From Camelimonas fluminis (lineage in GTDB: Bacteria > Pseudomonadota > Alphaproteobacteria > Rhizobiales > Beijerinckiaceae), in the NCBI RefSeq assembly GCF_014656355.1, contig NZ_BNCG01000001.1, positions 638,541 through 702,540 of the forward strand: a DNA stretch of 64,000 nt, written 5' to 3'. The notes beneath the pieces are model-generated. The model worked only from the letters and a program-made list of their open reading frames with translations. It did not search any database and was not told the DNA's origin. Shown piece after piece: positions 43,976 through 52,056 of this stretch. Numbering within the stretch: the stretch's first letter is position 1; every line of letters starts with the position of its first letter. Position numbers and translations under genes: made by a program.

Positions 43976-44341
43976 ATGGCCAAACCATCTGATCCCAAAG
44001 CTGCATCCAATGACGCCGACGTTGCTGGCGGAGCCCCGGAAAAGCCCGTTCAGCGCCGGCGCGGCGTTGGCGTGCATCTGGGCCTTGAAGAGGCGGCCCG
44101 GGCGCTGCTGCGCGAGGCCGGGGAGGGGCTGGTGGATCCCGCGGTGATCGCGCGGACGGTCGGCGGCGAGCGACCAGAAGGCTGGGGGCCGCTGATGCAG
44201 CCGTTGCGCCTTGCGCTCGTCAAGCTGGCCCACGACGGCAGCGTCATAATCTACCGCAAGGGAACGCCAGCAGACCCTGATACGTTCAGGGGGCTGTACA
44301 AGGTCGGGCGCGGGCCGAAGTTCGACGTCTGGGAAATCTGA
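43976..44341 (+). CDS. DUF3253 domain protein
   Basis: A 121-aa cytoplasmic protein. A disordered, Ala/Asp/Lys-rich N-terminus (1-35) precedes a winged-helix-like DUF3253 domain: LLREAGEGLVDPAVIARTV (~45-63), GWGPLMQPLRLALVKLAHDG (~69-88) and RGLYKVGRGPKFD near the end. It follows the DUF599 gene by 76 bp and may be co-transcribed. The start is uncertain because no strong ribosome site is seen. Confidence 0.78.
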   Translation: MAKPSDPKAASNDADVAGGAPEKPVQRRRGVGVHLGLEEAARALLREAGEGLVDPAVIARTVGGERPEGWGPLMQPLRLALVKLAHDGSVIIYRKGTPADPDTFRGLYKVGRGPKFDVWEI

Positions 44342-44674
44342 CAACCAGTTTCCTGCCTGCTCACCGGGTGCGCCTGAGACCGGAACCATGGCAGCCCTGG
44401 CCCATCAGGGCTCATCATGCCTGCGCGGCGCAAGGGCTTTGCAGGTCACTGATGCGCTCGCATGTTCGTGACGTTGCATCCGGCCGTTTCACGAGATGAA
44501 TCCAGCTCCCGGGGTTGAGCCGGGAAGCCCTGGCTGCGCGGCCGGCGGTTGCTGGCTAAAGCGTTTTCGGTGAAAACCAGTCCACCAGGAATGCGCCATC
44601 TCTTTAACTTGACGCATTTTTCCACGAAAAGTGGGCTCCACTTTTCTCGACAATACGCTCACTGGATGCGGCGC
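44342..44674. other. Intergenic region, mostly repeat
   Basis: A convergent spacer of 333 bp between the DUF3253 gene and the small minus-strand frames. It includes type I repeat copy B. The open frame crossing it on the plus strand is made largely of repeat sequence and is not a credible gene. Confidence 0.6.
44558..44660 (+). repeat. Type I dispersed mosaic repeat, copy B
   Basis: Begins GCGTTTTCGGTGAAAACC, continues through GGAATGCGCCATCTC and TTGACGCATTTTT, and contains inner hairpin GAAAAGTGG (44626-44634)/CCACTTTTC (44638-44646). It ends 14 bp from the stop of the small frame at 44675. Confidence 0.8.
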
Positions 44675-44770
44675 TTACATGAGCGTGGACTGAATGGCGG
44701 CGAGTTCGTCGTGCGTCTGCCGGTCGATACAGCCGTCCTCATACAGGTCCTGACAGGTGATGTGGATCAT
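44675..44770 (-). CDS. Possible small protein, 31 aa (51 aa if the upstream ATG is used)
   Basis: Starts MIHITCQDLYEDG and ends STLM. Third codon positions are almost all G or C, as in real genes here, and GGGA lies nine bases before ATG 44770. The frame stays open to ATG 44830, giving a 51-aa product beginning MTLAHHGF, but that part has weaker codon bias and no ribosome site. It is acidic, with two cysteines. It lies downstream of a 27-aa frame and two hairpins on the same strand. I know of no homologue. Confidence 0.35.
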   Translation of the reverse strand: MIHITCQDLYEDGCIDRQTHDELAAIQSTLM

Positions 44771-44856
44771 TCTGGCGGTCCCATCCTGACGCCAGCCAAT
44801 GCTGGCAAATCCATGATGCGCCAGAGTCATATGATTATGAAATCAACTGTTGTTGT

Positions 44857-44908
44857 CCGGTTTGAAGATAAACCGGCGGCGCGCCGATCATGACCATATC
44901 GGCGCGCC
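44857..44908 (-). other. Two adjacent perfect hairpins between small reading frames
   Basis: Hairpin 1: GGCGCGCCGAT (44878-44888) with ATCGGCGCGCC (44898-44908). Hairpin 2: CCGGTTT (44857-44863) with AAACCGG (44870-44876). They are one base apart and start 9 bp after the stop of the 27-aa frame on the minus strand. Neither is followed by a U-tract. They could be a terminator-like stop, an attenuator or an RNA-processing site. Confidence 0.7.
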
Positions 44909-44917
44909 CGTTTGTAC

Positions 44918-45001
44918 TCAGATCATGCTGCTCATGATGAGCGCATATTCATGGCGTGCATCGTCGTCGCTATCATTGTAAGTATCAATAAAAATATCCA
45001 T
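44918..45001 (-). CDS. Possible acidic 27-aa peptide with strong ribosome site
   Basis: The peptide starts MDIFIDTYNDSDDD, continues ARHEYALIM and ends SSMI. GGGAGAA lies at ideal spacing before ATG 45001. Further upstream on the minus strand are TTTACA (45052-45047) and TATA-like TTTATA (45027-45022), a possible though widely spaced promoter. The unit is less GC-rich than its neighbours. Function is unknown: it could be a leader peptide, a secreted or modified peptide precursor, or a small regulator. No modifying enzyme is recognised nearby. Confidence 0.45.
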   Translation of the reverse strand: MDIFIDTYNDSDDDARHEYALIMSSMI

Positions 45002-45150
45002 AATGTTTCTCCCGTAGAAGGTATAAATTGCGCCGAAACGGAGCGTTGTAAAGTCACGTTTTATTTGGTCGCCGGCGCCGTGGCCTTGTCCGCAGCTTTT
45101 CATCCTGGCGCTGTCGCTGGGCGATATCCGGTCGCATTCCACCAGCTTTG

Positions 45151-45966
45151 TCAGGGAGACTTGCCGGACGCCGCGCTGGCATCCGGCAGCAATGTCGACG
45201 TATAGCCGGCTAGCCAGTAGACGGTCAGGCCAAGCCATTCCCGCACGGCGAGATCGGCCAGTCGCAATCCGCTGGAGAAGCTGTGGAACGGCAGAAAATC
45301 GGTGGCCTCATTGCGCGTATAGTAGTCGACCGGGTAGGGCGTGACGTAAAAGCCCTCGTGCTGAAACACGCCAGCGGAACGCGGCATGTGAAACGCGGAG
45401 GTTACCAGCAGCCAGCGCTCGCCGCGCTTCGGCGTCACCAGTGCACGGGTGAAAGAGGCGTTTTCCCTGGTGTTGCGGGAGCGGTCCTCGAAAATCACCC
45501 GGTCGCCCTCCAGCCCCATTTGCGACAGCAGCAGGCGCACGGCGTCTACTTCACCTGCCCCGCGATCAAGCTGGATCAGCCGCCCGTCGCCGCCGGAAAA
45601 GACGACCCGCGCTTCGGGATAGCGCCGGGCGAGCGTGACGGCCGTCGTCAGCCGCGCCGCGGCGTCATTGAGCTTGATCTGTCCCCGCCGCAAATGGGCC
45701 GATCCGCCCAGCACGATGATGCCGTCGACCCGTCCCGGATCGTTCATGGCGACAGGCGGATAGTGATTTTCAAGGGCGCGCATCAGCAGGCGCGGCGCTG
45801 GGCTGGCGGCGAAAATCACCAGACCCGTGACCGCCACGAGGCTCACGGTCAGCCCGGCGCGGCGCCAGCCCAGCAACAACAGCGCCACGCCGATGACGCT
45901 CAGGGTGATCAGCAGATTGGATGGCGTGGCGAAGAACCACAGAATCTTTGAAACCGGAAAAAACAT
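45151..45966 (-). CDS. ElyC/SanA/YdcF-family (DUF218) membrane protein
   Basis: A 271-aa protein with two N-terminal membrane helices (~15-33 and ~38-54), then a periplasmic DUF218 domain: DGIIVLGGSAHLRRG (81-95), ARVVFSGGDGRL (~128-139), EDRSRNTRENA (~168-178) and LLVTSAFHMPRS (~195-206). ElyC-type proteins affect envelope polymer metabolism; the reaction is not established. ATG 45966 (MFFPVSKIL) has GGGGAG upstream. The 14-residue longer form is rejected. Confidence 0.87.
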   Translation of the reverse strand: MFFPVSKILWFFATPSNLLITLSVIGVALLLLGWRRAGLTVSLVAVTGLVIFAASPAPRLLMRALENHYPPVAMNDPGRVDGIIVLGGSAHLRRGQIKLNDAAARLTTAVTLARRYPEARVVFSGGDGRLIQLDRGAGEVDAVRLLLSQMGLEGDRVIFEDRSRNTRENASFTRALVTPKRGERWLLVTSAFHMPRSAGVFQHEGFYVTPYPVDYYTRNEATDFLPFHSFSSGLRLADLAVREWLGLTVYWLAGYTSTLLPDASAASGKSP

Positions 45967-46065
45967 GCCGCTCCCCGAAAGCCTCCTGCGTCGCAAGCGC
46001 CCTTCCACGGGGGCGCAGCAGGCTTCATTGAAGCATCAGGCCGTTAACATCCCGGACAGTTCGGG

Positions 46066-46923
46066 TCAGTCCCACTCCGGCGCGAATGCGGGATTGATCA
46101 GCCGGCCGTCGGGGCGGGCCAGATTGCCGATGCGGGCCATTTCAATGTCGCCCAGTTCGAAATCGAACACGGCGAGATTGTTGCGGATGCGCTGCGGCGT
46201 CACCGATTTGGGCGCGGCGATCACGCCTGGCTGCTGGATGAGCCAGCGCAGGACGATTTGCGCCGGCTCGCGGCCATGCGCATCGGCGATGGCGATGATC
46301 GCCGGATCTGCCAGCAGCGCGCCGCGGCCCAGCGGTGAATAGGCGGTGAGCGACAGGCCGTGCGCGGCGCAGGCGCGGATCAGCCGACCCTGGTTGAGCA
46401 GGGGATGGTACTCCACCTGATTGGTGACCAGCGGCTCCTCGCTGAGGCGCACCGCTTCATCAATCAGCGGAATGGTGAAGTTGGAGACGCCGATGTGCCG
46501 GGTCAGTCCCTCGCGCTTCGCCGCCACGAGACCAGCGATCGAATCAGCCAGCGGCGCGTCCGGGGTGGGCCAGTGCAGCAGCAGCAGGTCGACGGGCCCC
46601 GAATCGAGCCGGCGCACGCTGTCCGCGGCCGAGCGCAGGACCGCATCGCGGGCCATGTTCTCGCGCCACACCTTGGTGGTGACAAAGAACTGGTCGCGCG
46701 CCACGCCGGAAGCCCGGATGCCTTCCGCCACCTGGGCCTCGTTGCCATAGGCGGCGGCGGTGTCGATGTGACGGTAGCCGCTGCGCAGCGCTTCCCCGAC
46801 AGCGCGGGCGCAGGCGTCGTCGGTGGATTGCCAGGTGCCAAGGGCAATGGCGGGAATCGCGGCGCCATTGGCGTGCACGACGATCTGGCCGTTGTCGATC
46901 CGGCTTTCAGGCGGCGTGGTCAT
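46066..46923 (-). CDS. Aldo/keto reductase
   Basis: An NADPH-dependent carbonyl reductase of 285 aa, TIM-barrel AKR superfamily. The catalytic tetrad is Asp54, Tyr59 (HIDTAAAYGNE), Lys84 (TTKVW) and His117 (LLLHWP). IGVSNF (~143-148) and the C-terminal cofactor motif IAAPKSVTPQRIRNN are intact. It resembles 2,5-diketo-D-gluconate reductases. ATG 46923 follows an AAGGA site. A type II repeat lies about 65 bp upstream of the start. Confidence 0.9.
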   Translation of the reverse strand: MTTPPESRIDNGQIVVHANGAAIPAIALGTWQSTDDACARAVGEALRSGYRHIDTAAAYGNEAQVAEGIRASGVARDQFFVTTKVWRENMARDAVLRSAADSVRRLDSGPVDLLLLHWPTPDAPLADSIAGLVAAKREGLTRHIGVSNFTIPLIDEAVRLSEEPLVTNQVEYHPLLNQGRLIRACAAHGLSLTAYSPLGRGALLADPAIIAIADAHGREPAQIVLRWLIQQPGVIAAPKSVTPQRIRNNLAVFDFELGDIEMARIGNLARPDGRLINPAFAPEWD

Positions 46924-46986
46924 GGAACTTGTCCTTGCTGGAGGCGGCGGTTTGGCCAGATCTGGAATGTGGCGACCGGAACATTC

Positions 46987-47079
46987 TCCGATCAATATGG
47001 ATCAGGAAATGCTCCAGTTTTCCTTGCTTTGAGCGCTTTCCGGCCGACCAGGCGGTTCCGTCTGACCGGAAAGCGCTCC
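46987..47079 (+). repeat. Type II dispersed repeat, copy 1
   Basis: A ~93-bp element: CCGATCAATATGGATC, then GAAATGCTCCAGTTTTCC, then a 12-bp perfect hairpin AGCGCTTTCCGG (47032-47043)/CCGGAAAGCGCT (47066-47077). It aligns with the reverse complement of 56837-56938. It directly joins type I copy C. Confidence 0.8.
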
Positions 47080-47080
47080 A

Positions 47081-47183
47081 GAGCATTTTCGAGAAAAATG
47101 GAGCCTGTTTTCGTGAAGAAAATGCGTCAACTCAAACTGATGGAGCATTTTTGGCGAACTGGATTTTACCGAAAATGCTCTAG
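47081..47183 (-). repeat. Type I dispersed mosaic repeat, copy C (reverse)
   Basis: Read on the minus strand it runs from CTAGAGCATTTTCGG through TTGACGCATTTTC to CTCGAAAATGCTC and aligns with copies A, B and E. The TAG stop codon of the LpxO-like gene (47180-47182) is formed by the CTCTAG end of the element. Confidence 0.8.
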
Positions 47184-48001
47184 GAGCGGTTCCGCATCGC
47201 TTCCGCCTGGGCGTAGAATTTCTTTTCCCACTCCTTCTGGTTGCCGGCGCCTTCACGGATGAATGGCGTGAACACGGCGACATTCAGCAGCAGCCAGTTG
47301 AAGAAGTTCGCCGGGAAGCCGAGCGGCTTGACGAAATCCACGAACAGCACGACGCGGGTTTTGTCCGTATGGTTCCACGCCTCGTGCTCGTAGGCGTCGT
47401 CGAACACCAGCGCCTTGCCTTCCTCCCAGTGACAGACCTGATCGGACACGCGGATGGCCAGCTTGTCGCGGGGCTCCGGCACGATCAGGCCGAGATGCAG
47501 GCGCAGCACGCCGTTGTATGGGCCACGGTGCGGCTTCAGGTGCTTGCCAGGCTCGAAGATGGAGAACATCGCCGTTTTCAGGCCGGGGATCTTCTGCATG
47601 ATCCGCCAGGTTTCCGGACACTGTTCGATGTTCCGTTCGGACTTCAGGCCGTAGCCGGCGAGGAAGAAGGTCTTCCAGTGGCTGTCGTCGCTGATGGTCT
47701 TCACGTCGGGGGACAGGTCGTGGAAGCTTGGCAGTTCAGACTGACGCGCCAGCACCTTGTCGAGTTCAGCGCGGATCAGCGGCCACTCCCGTTCGATCTC
47801 CGCGACCCAGGGGAAGGTCGCCTTGTCGTACACCGGCGGGTTGCCGACCTTCGAATGACGCAGGTTGAGACGTTCGACCCGTTCCACAACGCCCATCAGC
47901 AAACGCGTCACCAGTCCGGGACGCTCCATGGCTTCGATGCCGGTGGTGCCGAAGTTCTGTTCGGGCTTGCCTGTGGGGGATGGGGAAACTTGTTGGGTCA
48001 C
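47180..48001 (-). CDS. Aspartyl/asparaginyl beta-hydroxylase family protein (LpxO-like)
   Basis: An Fe(II)/2-oxoglutarate dioxygenase of 273 aa. In related bacteria such enzymes 2-hydroxylate lipid A acyl chains. The core has VGNPPVYDKATFPW (~52-65), KHLKPHRGPYNGVLRLHLGL (~153-172, iron His158), FDDAYEHEAWNHT (~200-212, iron His206) and Arg216 for 2-oxoglutarate. A hydrophobic segment (NWLLLNVAVFTPF) near the C-terminus suggests membrane association. The start is uncertain: GTG 48001 has GGA at good spacing, and ATG 47929 lacks a site. The stop codon lies in a repeat element. Confidence 0.82.
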   Translation of the reverse strand: MTQQVSPSPTGKPEQNFGTTGIEAMERPGLVTRLLMGVVERVERLNLRHSKVGNPPVYDKATFPWVAEIEREWPLIRAELDKVLARQSELPSFHDLSPDVKTISDDSHWKTFFLAGYGLKSERNIEQCPETWRIMQKIPGLKTAMFSIFEPGKHLKPHRGPYNGVLRLHLGLIVPEPRDKLAIRVSDQVCHWEEGKALVFDDAYEHEAWNHTDKTRVVLFVDFVKPLGFPANFFNWLLLNVAVFTPFIREGAGNQKEWEKKFYAQAEAMRNRS

Positions 48002-48388
48002 GATCTGATCCGGAACTTGTGGTGCAGGGCGTCGCCGCAGCGTCATGCGCCAGCTGGCGCGAACGCCATGGCGGACGATCGCGCGGATGTTGCATCCGCC
48101 AGCCGTCGTTTGGCAAGGCGCGCGCAAAAGAAAGCCGGGGGAGCCATGATGCGGAGAATACAGGAAAAAACCGTCCGTGTGACGGAAACGTGTCGTGGAG
48201 GCCGCGCCACGGCGGCAAAGCCTGGCTGGACGCATGGCCCGGCCAGGCGACGCCTGTCTGCCCCATGGGCGTTCGCGGTCAGCGCTGCGGAGCGCAGGAT
48301 GGCGTTGCGACAGAGCCGCAATTTGCTCCGCCTCTTTGCCCGGAACCCCAGCAATGCCGGGGTGGATAATCCGCGCTGGAAAAAAGCC

Positions 48389-48697
48389 CTAGCGGTTCTG
48401 GTGTGGGTGACGCCGCGCCGGCGCATGGCGCGTGCGTTGCGGCGCATGCCGCACGCGGGTGTCCTGCGGGACGCCGAGCACGCCTTTGACGCCGCCAGCG
48501 ACGCCGCCGCCCACGGCGCCCGCTGCACCGCCGACAGCCCCGCCAACCGCGCCGCCCACTGGCCCGCCGATCTGCTGGCCGGCGCGCGATCCGGCGTTCG
48601 AGCCTTGTTCAGCGCCGCGCACGACGCCCTGGGCGGACGCCAGTGTTGGCGCCAGCGCCATGGTCGCTATCGCGGCGCACCATGCAAACCTGTTCAT
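48389..48697 (-). CDS. Small exported glycine-zipper protein
   Basis: A 102-aa protein. The signal peptide ends ASA-Q (~22-23). Mature residues ~40-70 are a glycine zipper (GGPVGGAVGGAVGG and similar repeats). The C-terminus is His/Arg-rich (RHAPQRTRHAPARRH). A very strong GGAGGA site precedes ATG 48697. Such proteins are usual in rhizobial envelopes, with no known activity. Confidence 0.75.
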   Translation of the reverse strand: MNRFAWCAAIATMALAPTLASAQGVVRGAEQGSNAGSRAGQQIGGPVGGAVGGAVGGAAGAVGGGVAGGVKGVLGVPQDTRVRHAPQRTRHAPARRHPHQNR

Positions 48698-48775
48698 GAC
48701 GTCCTCCATTGCCGGCGCCGGGGCGGCCTGCGATTGCGCCGGCGGTTCATCACACGGAAACGCCTTGCTGGGAGC

Positions 48776-48876
48776 GAGGCGCTTCCGGTGAAGCGGGCTC
48801 ACGGAAGCGCCCAGTCTCTCGCTTGAGGCGCCTTTCCGGGAAAAGTGGCCGCTCTTTGTCCCGAAAACCTCCAGGG
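48776..48876 (+). repeat. Type I dispersed mosaic repeat, copy E (degenerate)
   Basis: GGCGCTTCCGGTGAAGCGGG, then CACGGAAGCGCC, CTTGAGGCGCCTTTCC and GGGAAAAGTGGCC follow the type I layout with several changes, ending CCGAAAACCTCCAGG. It lies one base from the stop codon of the PRC-barrel gene. Confidence 0.55.
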
Positions 48877-48877
48877 C

Positions 48878-49288
48878 TTATTTGGCGAAGCGGCCTTCAT
48901 ATCTGAATTGCGGCGCCGCCTTCAGCTGCTCCTTGGTGGCGTTGATGCGGGCGTTCCATTTTTTGTCGCTGTCGTTCCACGTCACCGTCAGCGCGGTCGG
49001 AGCGACGGCTACATAATGGGTGCCGGCCCCGAGGAAACCGCCCACCGACAGGATGTAGGCGTTGACGTTGTGGCCATCGATCACCACATCGGAAATCTCG
49101 CCCACCGTTTCATCGCCGGCGTTCTTGACGTTGAGGCCTTTCAGGCTGCTGTAAACAGCTGGGCCTTCCTCAACTGTCAGAAATATTGGTTTCGTCGTGG
49201 GTGTTGGCGCAGTTTGGGCAAGAGAAGCTCCAGAAAATGCGCCTGCAGCCATCAGCATAACAGCAACAGATCCTGCAAGCTTGTTCAT
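48878..49288 (-). CDS. Exported PRC-barrel domain protein
   Basis: A 136-aa protein. The signal peptide (~1-24) ends SLA-Q. The PRC-barrel follows: LKGLNVKNAGDETVGEI (~48-64), DVVIDGHNVNAYILSVGGFLG (~66-86), HYVAVAPTALTV. PRC-barrels occur in RNA processing and photosynthetic proteins. The exported type is common in alphaproteobacteria and its role is unknown. ATG 49288 has GGAGACA upstream. Confidence 0.87.
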   Translation of the reverse strand: MNKLAGSVAVMLMAAGAFSGASLAQTAPTPTTKPIFLTVEEGPAVYSSLKGLNVKNAGDETVGEISDVVIDGHNVNAYILSVGGFLGAGTHYVAVAPTALTVTWNDSDKKWNARINATKEQLKAAPQFRYEGRFAK

Positions 49289-49604
49289 TGTATTGTCTCC
49301 TGCAATTGATATCACGTTAGGTAAAGTGACATGGCGGGCATTTGTTCCAGGATTTGTGCATTTTCTACGGCGATGCGCCGCCATGTGGCGCGCCCCTGAC
49401 AGGACTGGCGCATCGGGTTGTGGCGCCGCCGGGGCGCGTACGGCATGTATCCGAGCGACTCCCGTCACCTCAATTTGCGCTTCGCAGGTCGCGGATGCGC
49501 CAGCGCGCGATCTGACGTAACTGGCCTTCAAATGACGACAGCCCGGCCTGGGAGGCCAGGCCGGGCTGTCGAGGTTCAGTTCACGGGGGGGCGGGGAGGC
49601 GGGC
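49289..49604. other. Intergenic region with a 16-bp perfect hairpin
   Basis: The 316-bp space between the ivd stop and the PRC-barrel start, both on the minus strand. Apart from the hairpin at 49536-49571 and a likely promoter near the PRC gene, nothing is recognised. Confidence 0.55.
49536..49571 (-). terminator. Strong hairpin after ivd, probable terminator
   Basis: CGACAGCCCGGCCTGG (49536-49551) pairs perfectly with CCAGGCCGGGCTGTCG (49556-49571) around GAGG. On the minus strand TCATTT follows, a poor U-tract. The 16-bp stem about 33 bp after the ivd stop still suggests termination. Confidence 0.7.
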
Positions 49605-50777
49605 TCAGCCTGTCTTGTTGAACAGCTCCCGGCCGATAAGCATGCGGCGGATTTCGCTGGTGCCCGCGCCAATTTCATACAGCTTTGCGTCGCGCAGCAG
49701 GCGCCCGGTCGGGTAGTCGTTGACATAACCATTGCCGCCGAGCAGCTGGATGGCGTCGAGCGACATCTGGGTGGCCTTTTCGGCCGCCAGCAGAATGGCG
49801 CCGGCGGCGTCCTCACGGGTGGTTTCGCCGCGGTCGCAGGAGCGGGCGACGGCGTAGACATAAGCGCGGCAGGAATTCAGCGCGACATACATGTCGGCGA
49901 CCTTGCCCTGGATGAGCTGGAAGGCGCCGATGGGCTGGCCGAACTGCTTGCGCTCGTGGATGTAGGGCATCACCACGTCCATGCAGGCCTGCATGATGCC
50001 AAGCGGGCCGGCGGCAAGCACGGCGCGCTCATAGTCAAGGCCGCTCATCAGCACCTCGACGCCGCGCCCCACCTGACCAAGCACGTTTTCCTCGGGGACT
50101 TCGCAATCCTCGAAGATCAGCTCGCCGGTGTCCGAGCCGCGCATGCCGAGCTTGTCCAGCTTCTGGGCGGTGGAGAAGCCCTTCATGGTCTTCTCGATCA
50201 GGAAGGCGGTGATGCCGCGCGGGCCAGCGTCCGGATCGGTGCGGCCATAGACCACCAGGGTGTCGGCGATGGGGCCGTTGGTGATCCAGAATTTCGTGCC
50301 GTTGAGAACGAAGCGGTCGCCCTTGCGCTCGGCCTTCAGCTTCAGCGACACCACGTCGGAGCCGGCGCCGGTTTCCGACATGGCGAGGGCGCCGACGTGC
50401 TCGCCGGACATCAGCTTTGGCAGATACCTGCGCTTCTGGGCGTCGGTGCCGTTGCGACGGATCTGGTTGACGCACAGGTTGGAGTGCGCGCCGTAGCTCA
50501 GGCCGATGGAGGCCGAAGCGCGCGAGATCTCCTCCATGGCGATGCAGTGCTCAAGATAGCCGAGGCCTGTGCCGCCATATTCCTCCTCAACGGTCATGCC
50601 GAGCAGGCCAAGTTCGCCCATCTGGGGCCAGAGATCGCGGGCAAACGTGTTGGTGCGGTCAATCTCGTCGGCGCGCGGCGCGATCCTGTCCTGGGCGAAC
50701 GCAGTCACGGTGGCCCGGATCTGGTCCGCGGTCTCACCGAGATCGAAGTTGAAGCCCGGCGAATTGCTGATGGCCAT
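49605..50777 (-). CDS. ivd: Isovaleryl-CoA dehydrogenase (acyl-CoA dehydrogenase family)
   Basis: An FAD flavoenzyme of 390 aa that converts isovaleryl-CoA to 3-methylcrotonyl-CoA in leucine degradation. FAD and substrate contacts include [12 protein letters not shown] (~131-142) and KFWITNGP (~162-169). The catalytic base is placed at Glu250 in [15 protein letters not shown], the position typical of isovaleryl-CoA dehydrogenases, rather than near residue 370. AGGAGAGGA lies before ATG 50777. The methylcrotonyl-CoA carboxylase genes that often follow are absent here. Confidence 0.9.
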   Translation of the reverse strand: MAISNSPGFNFDLGETADQIRATVTAFAQDRIAPRADEIDRTNTFARDLWPQMGELGLLGMTVEEEYGGTGLGYLEHCIAMEEISRASASIGLSYGAHSNLCVNQIRRNGTDAQKRRYLPKLMSGEHVGALAMSETGAGSDVVSLKLKAERKGDRFVLNGTKFWITNGPIADTLVVYGRTDPDAGPRGITAFLIEKTMKGFSTAQKLDKLGMRGSDTGELIFEDCEVPEENVLGQVGRGVEVLMSGLDYERAVLAAGPLGIMQACMDVVMPYIHERKQFGQPIGAFQLIQGKVADMYVALNSCRAYVYAVARSCDRGETTREDAAGAILLAAEKATQMSLDAIQLLGGNGYVNDYPTGRLLRDAKLYEIGAGTSEIRRMLIGRELFNKTG

Positions 50778-50980
50778 GTTTCCTCTCCTGAAGTCCGGTC
50801 CGTGCTGGATACGCAACCGCGTTGCGCCGCCTGGGGCCAGTCGCGGGACAATACAGCGCGGCGTACGCTGATGGGCAAGCCCCAGCCAGCCGCTGGCGGC
50901 GCGGGATGCGGGCCGGATGCAAAAAAAGGGGGCGTCGCCTGTGCGCCGCCCCCGGATTGCCATCGCCGTCATCGACCCGA

Positions 50981-51814
50981 TCAGAGATCGCCCTTCGTGA
51001 ATTTCGCCCACATGTCAGCGGTGCCGAAGAAGGCGTTGCGGTCCACCGCTCCCTTGATGCCTGGCACCCGCCCGGTGGTGGTGTACTGCCAGAAATACCA
51101 GCGGCGATCGTAGCGCATGTGCGGCTCGGCCGCCGTGCTGCGGATCCACAGCGGATATTGCTCGAAGCCGCCTTCCTGCAACACGTCGCGGAAGAAGGGG
51201 ATGTCGGTGTAGATCACCGGCCGCTTGCCCGTGTGCTGGTAGAGCGCGTTGAGCATCACCTCCATCATCTGGTGAGCCTCGGCGCGCGAGACCCGCTTCG
51301 GACAGGTCTTCGAATGGCCGTTCCACTCCACGTCGAGCACCGGCGGCAGCGCGTCCGGGTCCTTCGGGATATGCTGGATGAACCATTCCACCTGCTCGCG
51401 GGCGGGACGGCACCAGTAGACGAAGTGATAGGCGCCGCGCCAGACGCCGGCATCGCGCGCCCCATACCAGTTGTCGAGGAAGCGCGGATCCACATGGTCG
51501 CCGCCCTCGGTCGCCTTGATGAAGGCGAAGGTGGCGCCCGCCCGGCGCACTTCGCGCCAGTCGATGTCGCCCTGCCAGCGGGAGACGTCGATGCCATGAA
51601 CCGGCAGCTTCAGCGCCTTCGCCACCCCCGGATGGGGGCGTGCGTCGGTCATCTCGCCGAAGACCATGGACGACTGTTCCGCCGCGCATGAGGCGAGAAC
51701 GGCGGATGCCAGCGCAGCCGCGATTGCGCGGGCGCGGAATTTGTTGGCGAGGGCCTTGCCAAGCGCGCGCGGAAGCGCCGCGGCAGACCGGAGGCGGGAT
51801 GCTGTGCGGACCAT
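50981..51814 (-). CDS. GH25-family lysozyme-like lipoprotein
   Basis: A peptidoglycan muramidase candidate of 277 aa. A hydrophobic segment ending in lipobox VLASC (Cys43) suggests a lipoprotein. The GH25 barrel has [13 protein letters not shown] (~74-86), [15 protein letters not shown] (~98-112), GAYHFVYW (~127-134) and the catalytic DVEW (Asp161, Glu163). The YPLWIRS and [15 protein letters not shown] stretches are typical of the family. ATG 51814 is used. An in-frame TTG at 51859 adds 15 residues and lacks support. Confidence 0.87.
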   Translation of the reverse strand: MVRTASRLRSAAALPRALGKALANKFRARAIAAALASAVLASCAAEQSSMVFGEMTDARPHPGVAKALKLPVHGIDVSRWQGDIDWREVRRAGATFAFIKATEGGDHVDPRFLDNWYGARDAGVWRGAYHFVYWCRPAREQVEWFIQHIPKDPDALPPVLDVEWNGHSKTCPKRVSRAEAHQMMEVMLNALYQHTGKRPVIYTDIPFFRDVLQEGGFEQYPLWIRSTAAEPHMRYDRRWYFWQYTTTGRVPGIKGAVDRNAFFGTADMWAKFTKGDL

Positions 51815-51969
51815 GAATTTTCTATGTCTGCGAAATGTTGACGGAGCCTTACCGGACAAGGTGAACGCCGCGTGTCGGCGCCAGGTCGGACGTCTGTTTC
51901 ACGGAGTGGGCTCCAGTATCGATCTTTTGTCGTTCTGACGACGGGCGACCTATTGACCGTGACGTCAAA

Positions 51970-52005
51970 TTGAATCTAAATTCAACCTGTGAGCGAAGCA
52001 GGTTG
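51970..52005. promoter_or_regulatory. Overlapping dyads upstream of the TetR gene, candidate operator
   Basis: TTGAAT (51970-51975)/ATTCAA (51980-51985) is followed by the overlapping dyad CAACCTG (51983-51989)/CAGGTTG (51999-52005). They lie 52-87 bp before the regulator start in AT-rich DNA, fitting autoregulation by a TetR dimer. Confidence 0.5.
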
Positions 52006-52056
52006 TGCAAATTAATTTCCTCATAAATATATGATAATTATTAAGGGAATATTGGA

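Noticed and set aside
44549-44893. Plus-strand 114-codon frame across repeat copy B
   Set aside because: About a third of it is repeat sequence, also translated similarly in other copies. No ribosome site, and the opposite strand shows better coding signs.
41024-52000. Genomic island or prophage in the mosaic single-gene region
   Set aside because: No integrase, transposase, phage or plasmid genes. GC content is similar to the backbone except for the small-frame unit near 45 kb, and the repeats are the intergenic type rather than IS ends.
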